A stretch of DNA of 7,939 nt from Lachnospiraceae bacterium (GCA_009774465.1 VSNT01000151.1:1-7939); one strand, 5' to 3'; shown: positions 1-5,782, counted from the first letter of the stretch. Notes: generated by a model from the letters alone, not told the origin. Translations and numbers: made by a program.

Positions 1-39
1 CTGATCACAAAAGATGAGCGAATTATATTTTATTTTTTA

Positions 40-68
40 TTGTTTCAACACAAAATATGAGGCATAAT
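40..68 (+). promoter_or_regulatory. Possible weak promoter for the CYTH gene
   Basis: TTGTTT at 40-45 and CATAAT at 63-68 are separated by 17 bp. The -10 is one base from consensus but the -35 keeps only TTG. The start codon lies about 30 bases downstream. Since only 99 bases upstream are visible, a promoter further upstream or read-through from a preceding gene cannot be excluded. Confidence 0.35.
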
Positions 69-99
69 TATAGATATACACTGGAAAGGGAAATCTCTT

Positions 100-591
100 A
101 TGGAAATTGAACGTAAATTTTTAATTGAAAAACTGCCGGCTGATCTTACAGGCTATAAATGCCTTATGATTGAACAGGCCTATCTATGCACTTCTCCTGT
201 CATCCGTATCAGAAAAGAAGATGACAATTATTATATGACCTATAAAGGAAAAGGACTTATGGCCCGGGAAGAATATAATCTTCCTTTAAACAAAGAAGCA
301 TACGAACACATGCTTTTTAAAGCAGACGGGAACATAATTTCCAAAAAAAGATACCTGATTCCTGTCACAAAACCTGTCTTTGCAGACGGATTTACACATT
401 CCGGCAGCACAGTAAATTTAACCATTGAACTGGATATTTTTGAACCCCCTTTTGCCCCGCTGATCATTGCGGAGGTGGAATTCCCTGATGAAAAAATGGC
501 CAATGCCTTTATTCCCCCTGCATGGCTGGGTGAAGATGTGACTAATAATCCGGAATATCATAATTCCAGTCTTTCCACAAAAAAGCTGTGA
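100..591 (+). CDS. CYTH-domain (triphosphate tunnel) protein
   Basis: This is a 163-residue soluble protein of the CYTH/triphosphate tunnel metalloenzyme superfamily (class IV adenylyl cyclases, thiamine triphosphatases, inorganic triphosphatases). The diagnostic ExExK signature is at the N-terminus (E2, E4, K6). It is followed by the charged strands expected of the tunnel: R36 and R38, K49 and K51, R84, E110/D112 and E125/E127, which would bind triphosphate and divalent metal. The length fits the compact single-domain bacterial type, with no extra CHAD domain. The ATG at 100 is preceded by GGAAAGGG (83-90) at good spacing. Family membership is well supported. The substrate is not: the most likely activity is tripolyphosphatase or a related phosphohydrolase, but the sequence does not decide it. 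The gene converges on the LacI-type regulator and has no obvious functional link to it. Confidence 0.9.
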   Translation: MEIERKFLIEKLPADLTGYKCLMIEQAYLCTSPVIRIRKEDDNYYMTYKGKGLMAREEYNLPLNKEAYEHMLFKADGNIISKKRYLIPVTKPVFADGFTHSGSTVNLTIELDIFEPPFAPLIIAEVEFPDEKMANAFIPPAWLGEDVTNNPEYHNSSLSTKKL

Positions 592-626
592 TAAAAATAT
601 CCTTTATCATAACATCCTTATTAAAG

Positions 627-660
627 TGAAATACCCCACAGCAAGCTGCGGAGTATTTCA
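627..660. terminator. Imperfect hairpin between convergent genes
   Basis: An inverted repeat of about 14 pairs (GAAATAC at 628-634 with GTATTTC at 653-659, and an inner CAG/CTG part) has two mismatches and a tiny loop around 642-645. It sits between the convergent CYTH and lacI-type genes, where a shared terminator is expected. Neither side has a clean U-tract: the + strand is followed by A6, and the minus strand by ACTTTAAT. Termination is therefore plausible from position but not proven. Confidence 0.5.
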
Positions 661-670
661 AAAAACAATA

Positions 671-1705
671 TTATCTTCCCGGCCTGGCAGTTGATTCCCT
701 TACCACCAGCTCCGCCGGGAACACCATATGCTCATATTTACTTTTCCCTTCAATCATGTCAAACAAAAGTTTTATTGTCTTTTCCGCCATTAATTCCGCC
801 GGCTGCCTGATTGTAGTAAGCTGTGGGGTATAAAATTCTCCGATAGGAATGCCGTCATAACCGGCTACCGACACATCCTCCGGAATCCGAAGCCCTGCTT
901 CATGAAGGGCCCTGCACACTCCCACCGCCAGGAAATCTGCGATTGTAAAAACTGCTGTAAAGTCTACACCCGAAGCCAAAAGCTCCTTTGCCATCTTATA
1001 CCCATTTTCCATAGAATAAGGCTCCTGCTTTTCATTTATCTCAAAAATAAGCCTTTCATCTACCTCAATTCCTCTTGCAGTCAAAGCATCCTTGTAGCCC
1101 TCCAGTCTGAGTTTTCCTATGGACTGGGCCTCCATGCTTTCTGTTATAATTGCAATTTTCCTGTGCCCCAAATCAAGCAGATAATCTGTCATTTTACGGC
1201 TTTCCGCACGATCATCTACCGCCACATTAGAATATGTCTTCTTTTCTTCATCCTGAGTAATTCCTATGGTACTGAATACAAATGGTACCTTTAATTTCTC
1301 CAACTGCTCCGGATCATGCTGGTAGGCTCCCCCTAAAAAAATAATTCCCCTTAAACGTTTTTCCTTGATCAACTCTAAGGCAACTTCAACCTCATCCTCA
1401 TAGGCCTCTATATGCTGCAGTACCATAGCATATCTTTTTTTCTGGGCCTGCGCTTCCACGATCTGAATGACCGGACTAAAGAACGGATTGGTAATACCCT
1501 TAATTAAAACTGCAATACATCTTGCATCAGTGCGCTTTAAATTTCTTGCACTGTTATTTGGGATATATCCTGTTTCTTTAATTTTCTGCATGACCATCTG
1601 CTTTGTTTCCGGATTAATATCCGCATGATTATTAATTGCCCGGGACACAGTACTAATTCCCACTCCACACTCTCGCGCAATATCTTTAATTGTTATTTCT
1701 GACAT
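671..1705 (-). CDS. LacI/GalR-family transcriptional regulator, probably of malQ
   Basis: This is a 344-residue DNA-binding regulator with the full LacI-family layout. An N-terminal helix-turn-helix spans residues 3-24 (TIKDIARECGVGISTVSRAI), and a hinge helix around 50-58 contains N51, A53, R54 and L56, the position whose leucine in LacI wedges into the central CpG of the operator. A periplasmic-binding-protein-like effector domain runs from about residue 62 to the end. The ATG at 1705 is preferred because GAGGG lies 7 bases upstream. An in-frame TTG at 1726 would add seven residues, but its ribosome site is almost on top of it. The gene starts 48 bases after the malQ stop on the same strand, so the two are probably co-transcribed. 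By context it likely senses maltose, maltodextrin or a derivative, and represses its own operon through the palindrome at 3268-3285. The effector is inferred from neighbourhood only. Confidence 0.93.
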   Translation of the reverse strand: MSEITIKDIARECGVGISTVSRAINNHADINPETKQMVMQKIKETGYIPNNSARNLKRTDARCIAVLIKGITNPFFSPVIQIVEAQAQKKRYAMVLQHIEAYEDEVEVALELIKEKRLRGIIFLGGAYQHDPEQLEKLKVPFVFSTIGITQDEEKKTYSNVAVDDRAESRKMTDYLLDLGHRKIAIITESMEAQSIGKLRLEGYKDALTARGIEVDERLIFEINEKQEPYSMENGYKMAKELLASGVDFTAVFTIADFLAVGVCRALHEAGLRIPEDVSVAGYDGIPIGEFYTPQLTTIRQPAELMAEKTIKLLFDMIEGKSKYEHMVFPAELVVRESTARPGR

Positions 1706-1753
1706 AAAACTTCCCTCAATACTCAAACCACCTTCATTAGACTGACCTGCTGC

Positions 1754-3235
1754 CTATTGCTTCACTCTTCCATACAACTTACACATTTTATAAATTTTCT
1801 CTGCCAGCCCCTCTTCAATCTGTCCCTTTACCATTCTCCATTTCCAGTTATCTCCCAAAGTAGATGGTATATTAATTCTTGCCTCGCTTCCAAGACTTAA
1901 ATAATCCTGCATGGGTATGATTGCTGTATCAGATACACTGGAAATTGCTGCACGGATAAAATTCCATACCATATCTTTATTCCCTCTAATATTTAAGTAC
2001 CTTTTTGCAAAGCCAATGTCACGGCGTTTTGCATTCTGGTACCAGCCCATCATAGTGTCATTATCATGAGTTCCTGTATACACCACGGAATTTGAGGTAT
2101 AATTGTGAGGCAGATAATCACTTTCCTCTCTGGAGTCAAATGCAAACTGCAATATCTTCATTCCAGGGTAGCCGGTCTTTTTAACCAGCTTAATCACTGA
2201 AGGGGTAAGAAAACCAAGATCTTCTGCAATCACCGGTTTATTTCCTATTTTTTCCTTCATGACTTTAAATAAGTCGTACCCCGGCCCTTTTTCCCATTTT
2301 CCAAATTCTGCTGTAAGATCCCCAAAAGGAATATTGTAGTACTCGTCAAAACCTCTGAAATGATCAATTCTTACCACATCATACAGTTTATAACAGTAGG
2401 AAATCCTTTGCATCCACCATGCATATTCCGTTTCCCTGTGATAATCCCAGCGGTATAAAGGGTTCCCCCAAAGCTGCCCTGTTGCTGAAAAAGAATCAGG
2501 AGGACATCCGGCAACACCGGTGGGCATACCTTCTTCATCAAATTGGAACAATTCCGGATTCGCCCATGCATCTGCACTGTCAAAGGCCACATAAATAGGA
2601 ATATCCCCAATAATTTTTATTCCATTATCATTGGCATACTTTTTAAGACGCATCCATTGATCCGCAAACAAATATTGCTGGAACTGGTAAAACAGTATTT
2701 CTTCCTTAAGCAGTCCGCTGTATTTTTCAACTGCATCCTTCTTTCTTAAACGAATGTCCTTTTCCCATTCTATCCAGCTTTTCCCGCCTAAGTAATCCTT
2801 CACTGCCATATACAGTGCATAATTTTCCAGCCAGAAATCATTTTCCCTGACAAAAGCCTTAAAATCACTGTTATCTTCTATCCTGCTGTTTTTAAAAGCT
2901 TCCTTTAATATTTTAAAACGTGAAAGATAAACTTTTTCGTAATCTACGTAAGCCTCACTCCCACCCCAGTCGCAGCTTTCACACTGCTTTTTTGTAATGA
3001 AGCCTGCTTTAATTAATTCTTCCAGATCTATGTAATATGGATTTCCCGCAAAAGTAGAAAAAGACTGATAAGGCGAATCCCCGTATCCTGTAGGTCCCAG
3101 CGGCAGAATCTGCCAATAGGCCTGCCCTGCTTCCTTTAAAAAGTCAACAAATTCATATGCTTCTTTTGAAAATGTCCCGATTCCATATGCAGATGGTATA
3201 CTGGATATCGGTAATAAAATACCACTCGCCCTCAT
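1754..3235 (-). CDS. malQ: 4-alpha-glucanotransferase (amylomaltase, GH77)
   Basis: This 493-residue cytoplasmic enzyme transfers alpha-1,4-glucan segments between maltodextrins, releasing glucose and making longer chains for phosphorylase. The GH77 signatures are intact. LPLGPTGYGDSPYQS lies near residues 45-59. The nucleophile D291 is in VRIDHFRG, the acid/base E338 is in VIAEDLG, and the third carboxylate D391 is in GTHDND. These positions are close to the known catalytic D293, E340 and D395 of Thermus amylomaltase, and the length is normal for the short (bacterial amylomaltase) form without an N-terminal extension. The ATG at 3235 follows AGGAG (3243-3247) at 7 bases. It is the first gene of a probable malQ-lacI-type operon under a strong promoter with an adjacent operator. 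No glycogen phosphorylase or maltodextrin transporter is visible in the window. Confidence 0.97.
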   Translation of the reverse strand: MRASGILLPISSIPSAYGIGTFSKEAYEFVDFLKEAGQAYWQILPLGPTGYGDSPYQSFSTFAGNPYYIDLEELIKAGFITKKQCESCDWGGSEAYVDYEKVYLSRFKILKEAFKNSRIEDNSDFKAFVRENDFWLENYALYMAVKDYLGGKSWIEWEKDIRLRKKDAVEKYSGLLKEEILFYQFQQYLFADQWMRLKKYANDNGIKIIGDIPIYVAFDSADAWANPELFQFDEEGMPTGVAGCPPDSFSATGQLWGNPLYRWDYHRETEYAWWMQRISYCYKLYDVVRIDHFRGFDEYYNIPFGDLTAEFGKWEKGPGYDLFKVMKEKIGNKPVIAEDLGFLTPSVIKLVKKTGYPGMKILQFAFDSREESDYLPHNYTSNSVVYTGTHDNDTMMGWYQNAKRRDIGFAKRYLNIRGNKDMVWNFIRAAISSVSDTAIIPMQDYLSLGSEARINIPSTLGDNWKWRMVKGQIEEGLAEKIYKMCKLYGRVKQ

Positions 3236-3242
3236 ACTTTTT

Positions 3243-3247
3243 CTCCT
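3243..3247 (-). promoter_or_regulatory. Ribosome binding site of malQ
   Basis: AGGAG on the minus strand lies 7 bases before the ATG at 3235. It fixes that start. Confidence 0.8.
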
Positions 3248-3267
3248 ATAAAATTTACCTTAATCTT

Positions 3268-3285
3268 CTCGGTAACGTTACCGAG
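3268..3285. promoter_or_regulatory. 18-bp palindromic operator for the LacI-type regulator
   Basis: CTCGGTAACGTTACCGAG is a perfect palindrome centred on a CpG, the form typical of LacI/GalR-family operators. It begins about 9 bases downstream of the predicted malQ transcription start, where a bound repressor would block initiation or early elongation. The regulator encoded at the end of the same operon has the conserved hinge leucine (L56) used by this family at the central CpG step. Binding by that particular protein is inferred from position. Confidence 0.85.
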
Positions 3286-3299
3286 TCTATCTTAAAATT

Positions 3300-3328
3300 A
3301 GTATATCTCATGTACTAAGACGTTTCAA
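3300..3328 (-). promoter_or_regulatory. malQ promoter
   Basis: On the minus strand the -35 TTGAAA (3323-3328) and -10 TATACT (3300-3305) are separated by exactly 17 bp, each one base from the sigma-A consensus. Transcription should start near 3293, giving a leader of about 60 nt that contains the palindromic operator. Confidence 0.85.
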
Positions 3329-3390
3329 GTTAATTTTTTGTAAATTTCGTATTTTTTCGTAAGTGTAATTATGTGCAAGAATAGCCTTTT

Positions 3391-3428
3391 AAACAAAAAA
3401 ATGGGAAGCCTTATTTTAAGGCTTCCCA
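3391..3428 (-). terminator. Rho-independent terminator after tRNA-Gly
   Basis: GGGAAGCCTT (3403-3412) pairs perfectly with AAGGCTTCCC (3418-3427), plus a T-A closing pair, around a 5-base loop. On the minus strand the stem is followed by an uninterrupted T7 (3394-3400). It lies just downstream of the tRNA, insulating it from the malQ promoter. Confidence 0.92.
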
Positions 3429-3441
3429 GCTCTTAGTCGAG

Positions 3442-3514
3442 AGCGCGAGACGGGACTCGAACCCGCGGCCCCGACCTTGGCAAGGTCGTGCTCCACCAAC
3501 TGAGCCACTCGCGC
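3442..3514 (-). tRNA. tRNA-Gly (anticodon GCC)
   Basis: A complete 73-nt cloverleaf can be drawn on the minus strand. The acceptor is GCGCGAG with CTCGCGC (3508-3514 with 3443-3449). The D arm is GCTC/GAGC, and the anticodon stem CGACC/GGTCG holds the loop TTGCCAA. The variable loop is 5 nt, and the T arm is GCGGG-TTCGAGT-CCCGT with one G-U pair. The anticodon (3479-3481) reads GCC, decoding GGC and GGU glycine codons. The discriminator base is U. The CCA end is not encoded, so it must be added by nucleotidyltransferase. It is a single-gene transcription unit with its own promoter and terminator, and it has no mutations in conserved positions that I can see. Confidence 0.97.
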
Positions 3515-3546
3515 ATTTATTCATCCGTACCCGACGGACAAATAAT

Positions 3547-3575
3547 ACTATACATGATGTTTTTTACTTTGTCAA
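3547..3575 (-). promoter_or_regulatory. tRNA-Gly promoter
   Basis: On the minus strand, TTGACA (3570-3575, perfect) and TATAGT (3547-3552) are separated by 17 bp. Transcription should begin near 3540, giving a pre-tRNA leader of about 26 nt. That leader contains a small 5-bp hairpin (3524-3528 with 3534-3538). Confidence 0.88.
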
Positions 3576-3622
3576 CAAATATTTCAAATTTTTTCAACAG
3601 CTTTTTGGCCGCAGCCTGACTT

Positions 3623-4948
3623 CTACTCTCCTACTCTGTCTCTGCGCTTTACTCTGAAAATCCTTTTCAGAGATTCATCAATGCGCTCTTCTGTCAGTGT
3701 GCCATTTTGGACAGCTTCCAGAACACCATTATAAGCAGTTTCAAAATCTTCCGGCATCAATATCATATCAGCACCTGCCTGTAATGCCATGACTGCCGCC
3801 TGATCAGCAGTATAATATTCTGTAATTGCCGACATATTCATTGCATCCGTAATAACAATTCCCTGATACCCCAACTGTCCCCGAAGTATTTCCGTAATCA
3901 TTTTTCCCGAAAGGGAAGCCGGTGTATTATCCCCCGTCACATTAGGCGCTGAAAGATGCCCCACCATAACAAAATCTGCTCCCGCGGAAATACCTGCCTG
4001 ATAAACAGGGAAATCAACTGCTGCAAAATCCTCCAGCGTCTTGTCTGTAACTGCCATTCCCTCATGGGTATCCTCTGTGGTATCTCCAAGCCCGGGAAAA
4101 TGCTTAAGACAGGCACTTACTCCAGCGCCCTGCATTCCCTGTACCATAGCTGACGTCATAGATGCTGCCAGATTTGTGTCGGAGCCAAAAGAACGGTCTC
4201 CAATAATCGTATTACCTTCCGCTACAACATCTGCCACCGGTGCAAAATTTAAATTAAATCCAAATCCGGACAAATATCCCCCTATTGCAGCTCCCGCTTC
4301 CTGGGCTTTTGCTGTATCGCCGGCTGCTCCTATATCAGCCATGCTCCCAACATTTTCAGCCAGACCGCTTTCCGCCACCCGGCTGACCTGACCGCCTTCT
4401 TCATCTACTGCAAGAAAAATAGAATATTTACTCCAGCTTCTTGTATTGGAAAGCATCTCTGTAAGCTGATCTGCACTCTTAATATTCTGTGAGAAATAAA
4501 TCAAACCGCCTACTGCGTGCTGCCCCAGTTTTTCTTTTGTCGTTTCACCTGCCCTGATCACCACATCTGTATCTGTAAGGGCTTCCGGTGTTATAATGAA
4601 CAGCCCTGCCACCTTATCTTCCAGCGGCATTTCTGCAATACTGGAATTTACAATTTCCTCCAGTTCATCAACCTCTTCATAATTCTCCACTGGTTCTGCC
4701 GGTGCCTCCACTACCTGCGGTTCCTGCTCCGCCTGAGAAAGCTCATCCAGCTGCTTCTGCAGTTCTTCCGCCTGCTTTCTGTCTTTCATGCCCGCAATAA
4801 GCTTATTAACTCCAATGACGCCTCCAAGAATCACACCAACAAGGAAAACTCCTAAAACCACATAGGAAATAATCTGATTTCTCACCCTGCGCCTGCGTCT
4901 GTATTCTCTTCTATCTATTTCATCATCCAGCTCTTCCATCTTTGCCAT
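3623..4948 (-). CDS. Membrane-anchored GH3 beta-N-acetylhexosaminidase-like glycosidase
   Basis: This 441-residue protein has a very basic cytoplasmic N-terminus (RREYRRRRRVRNQ), one membrane segment at about 26-52, and a Glu/Gln-rich linker at about 55-100 that is partly coiled-coil-like. An extracytoplasmic GH3 domain of the NagZ type follows from about residue 105. GH3 landmarks are the substrate-binding DEEGGQVSR (182-190), KHFPGLGDTTEDTHEG (282-297) and ITDAMNM with the presumed nucleophile D368. The D293-T-H295 loop matches the Asp-x-His general acid/base dyad of NagZ enzymes. The likely role is trimming N-acetylglucosamine from peptidoglycan fragments at the cell surface. The usual HG in KHFPGHG is LG here. 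The start at 4948 has only a weak AAAGG site 11 bases upstream, and a second ATG three codons in has none. No clear terminator follows the stop. I leave the symbol blank because exact substrate specificity is uncertain. Confidence 0.88.
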   Translation of the reverse strand: MAKMEELDDEIDRREYRRRRRVRNQIISYVVLGVFLVGVILGGVIGVNKLIAGMKDRKQAEELQKQLDELSQAEQEPQVVEAPAEPVENYEEVDELEEIVNSSIAEMPLEDKVAGLFIITPEALTDTDVVIRAGETTKEKLGQHAVGGLIYFSQNIKSADQLTEMLSNTRSWSKYSIFLAVDEEGGQVSRVAESGLAENVGSMADIGAAGDTAKAQEAGAAIGGYLSGFGFNLNFAPVADVVAEGNTIIGDRSFGSDTNLAASMTSAMVQGMQGAGVSACLKHFPGLGDTTEDTHEGMAVTDKTLEDFAAVDFPVYQAGISAGADFVMVGHLSAPNVTGDNTPASLSGKMITEILRGQLGYQGIVITDAMNMSAITEYYTADQAAVMALQAGADMILMPEDFETAYNGVLEAVQNGTLTEERIDESLKRIFRVKRRDRVGE

Positions 4949-4995
4949 AAAATACCATGCCTTTCTTCCAATACACTTTAAACATACACCAGTAT

Positions 4996-5024
4996 ATCAT
5001 ACCTTATTTATCTCAGGATTTCTA
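4996..5024 (-). promoter_or_regulatory. Probable promoter of the GH3 glycosidase gene
   Basis: On the minus strand, TAGAAA (5019-5024; 4 of 6 consensus bases) and TATGAT (4996-5001) are separated by 17 bp, predicting a start near 4989 and a leader of about 40 nt. An overlapping TATACT has no -35 at correct spacing. This local promoter suggests the gene need not depend on read-through from the transcript at 5105-5491. Confidence 0.5.
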
Positions 5025-5104
5025 CTGAAAATTACATATTTTTATATTGCAGCCACCTCAAAACATAATTTAATTTTTCTGAAAAATCAGAGCATATATT
5101 TCAT

Positions 5105-5147
5105 AAAATCAAAGCGGGAATCAATCTTTTTCGACTAATCCCCGCTT
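5105..5147 (-). terminator. Terminator-like hairpin ending the candidate ncRNA
   Basis: As minus-strand RNA, 5133-5147 pairs with 5112-5126 over 15 consecutive positions (including three G-U wobbles) around a 6-base GAAAAA loop. The outer seven pairs, AAGCGGG/CCCGCTT, are Watson-Crick. The stem is followed by a short broken U-tract (CUUUGAUUUU). On the + strand the wobbles become A-C mismatches, so the element favours the minus strand. Confidence 0.7.
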
Positions 5148-5491
5148 CTAAACTATGCTATCCAATGGCCCTTACCTCTCTTTTCTCTTATTTTGGATAA
5201 TGTTCCTTATTCAGTTTTGCTTTTTTCTCTTTCGTACTTTAACCATTTTTCTTTTGTACGGGTGTACTGTAACGTTTTGTTATTTCTCTTTAGCATTTCG
5301 TTACTTTTTCTTCTGTGTCTCATACGAATTTGAAATCCACTTTCTTTAGTACTTCATTCCTTTGTACCTTAAAAGCTTAACTCTTCCACATTTGTTATCT
5401 GATTTAATAAATAAATCAAACAACTTATCTTAGTTTTCTGGTGGTCTGTACCTTCCTTTCTTTAAGATTATCTATGTGAATTTGTTTTTGT
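5105..5491 (-). ncRNA. Candidate structured non-coding RNA, class not recognised
   Basis: A perfect consensus promoter drives about 385 nt of A/G-rich minus-strand sequence ending in a terminator-like hairpin, with no convincing protein gene inside. Several helices can be drawn. The strongest is a 13-bp hairpin (5394-5406 with 5412-5424, 5-base loop). Others are an 8-bp helix (5158-5165 with 5193-5200), 6-bp helices 5427-5432/5463-5468 and 5269-5274/5299-5304, and a GUAC hairpin with loop ACCC (5256-5267). The 13-bp hairpin, the 8-bp helix and the end hairpin pair fully only as minus-strand RNA because they include G-U wobbles, which supports the transcribed strand. GTAC occurs six times. I see no hallmark of tmRNA, RNase P, SRP RNA or T-box leaders. 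It could instead be a long leader of the GH3 gene (start 4948) with an attenuator, or an mRNA for a short basic peptide. Confidence 0.6.
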
Positions 5492-5497
5492 AAGTTT

Positions 5498-5526
5498 ATT
5501 ATATCTAATGCCTTTTGATTTGTCAA
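5498..5526 (-). promoter_or_regulatory. Perfect-consensus promoter of the candidate ncRNA
   Basis: On the minus strand, TTGACA (5521-5526) and TATAAT (5498-5503) are separated by exactly 17 bp, so both hexamers match sigma-A consensus completely. It is the best promoter in the window. The predicted start is near 5491. Confidence 0.92.
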
Positions 5527-5529
5527 CAC

Positions 5530-5572
5530 TTTTTTTGCTTTTTTTATTTATTTTTACATTTTTCTCTTTTTT
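5530..5572 (-). promoter_or_regulatory. Phased A-tracts / UP element upstream of the -35
   Basis: Immediately upstream of the perfect -35, the minus strand carries A-runs of 7, 7, 5, 5 and 6 bases (T-runs at 5530-5536, 5539-5545, 5551-5555, 5559-5563 and 5567-5572). Their centres are spaced about 8-11 bp apart, near the helical repeat. Such tracts bend DNA and resemble the UP elements of very strong stable-RNA promoters. Confidence 0.65.
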
Positions 5573-5627
5573 GCTCTAATTTGTCTGATAAATTTACATT
5601 TTAACCCATATTTTCGTATTCTTTCCA

Positions 5628-5667
5628 TTTGAAACAGGACATATCATCGGGCAAGTCCTGTTTCAAA
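5628..5667. repeat. Perfect 13-bp inverted repeat of unknown role
   Basis: TTTGAAACAGGAC (5628-5640) and GTCCTGTTTCAAA (5655-5667) are exact inverse complements around a 14-base spacer. It lies about 40 bp upstream of the LUD gene promoter, between two diverging transcription units, where no terminator is required. The + side continues CTGATTTGATTTT, only moderately T-rich. It may be an operator, a terminator of an unseen transcript, or a dispersed palindromic element. Confidence 0.75.
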
Positions 5668-5709
5668 CTGATTTGATTTTAAACTGGTTCCAATAATCTT
5701 ATGAAAATA

Positions 5710-5739
5710 TTGATACATCTTTCTTTCATGTTTTATAAT
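5710..5739 (+). promoter_or_regulatory. Promoter of the LUD-domain gene
   Basis: TTGATA (5710-5715) and a perfect TATAAT (5734-5739) are separated by 18 bp, predicting a start near 5746. The first in-frame ATG of the reading frame (5738) lies inside the -10 box and so cannot be in this transcript. This supports the start at 5789. Confidence 0.75.
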
Positions 5740-5774
5740 GGTTATGGAGTATATTGATCTGTATAATTATTATT

Positions 5775-5782
5775 GGAGGAGG
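5775..5782 (+). promoter_or_regulatory. Ribosome binding site deciding the LUD start
   Basis: GGAGGAGG lies 6 bases before the ATG at 5789. It is an ideal site that selects this codon over the upstream in-frame ATGs at 5738 and 5744. Confidence 0.9.

Noticed and set aside
1706..1726. TTG start for the LacI-type regulator.
   Set aside because: AAGGTGG is only one base from the TTG, while GAGGG is correctly placed for the ATG at 1705, where LacI-family proteins normally begin.
3321..3335. Possible CcpA cre site overlapping the malQ -35.
   Set aside because: TGAAACG lacks the required base between AA and CG, and the right half does not match the consensus.
3576..3622. Possible terminator after the GH3 glycosidase gene.
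   Set aside because: Only a 3-bp GGC/GCC stem is present before the short T/A runs, too weak to call.
5269..5276. GTAACGTT, resembling the core of the malQ operator.
   Set aside because: Only the core matches and the flanks are not palindromic. It lies well inside the candidate RNA, where it is better explained as one arm of the GTAACG/CGTTAC helix.
5155..5349. + strand frame of 64 codons, extremely Phe/Leu-rich, antisense to the candidate ncRNA, reminiscent of a type I toxin.
   Set aside because: No ribosome site or promoter precedes it. Its hydrophobicity is explained by the T-rich strand opposite an A/G-rich RNA, and it runs 64 residues without the single short membrane segment typical of type I toxins.
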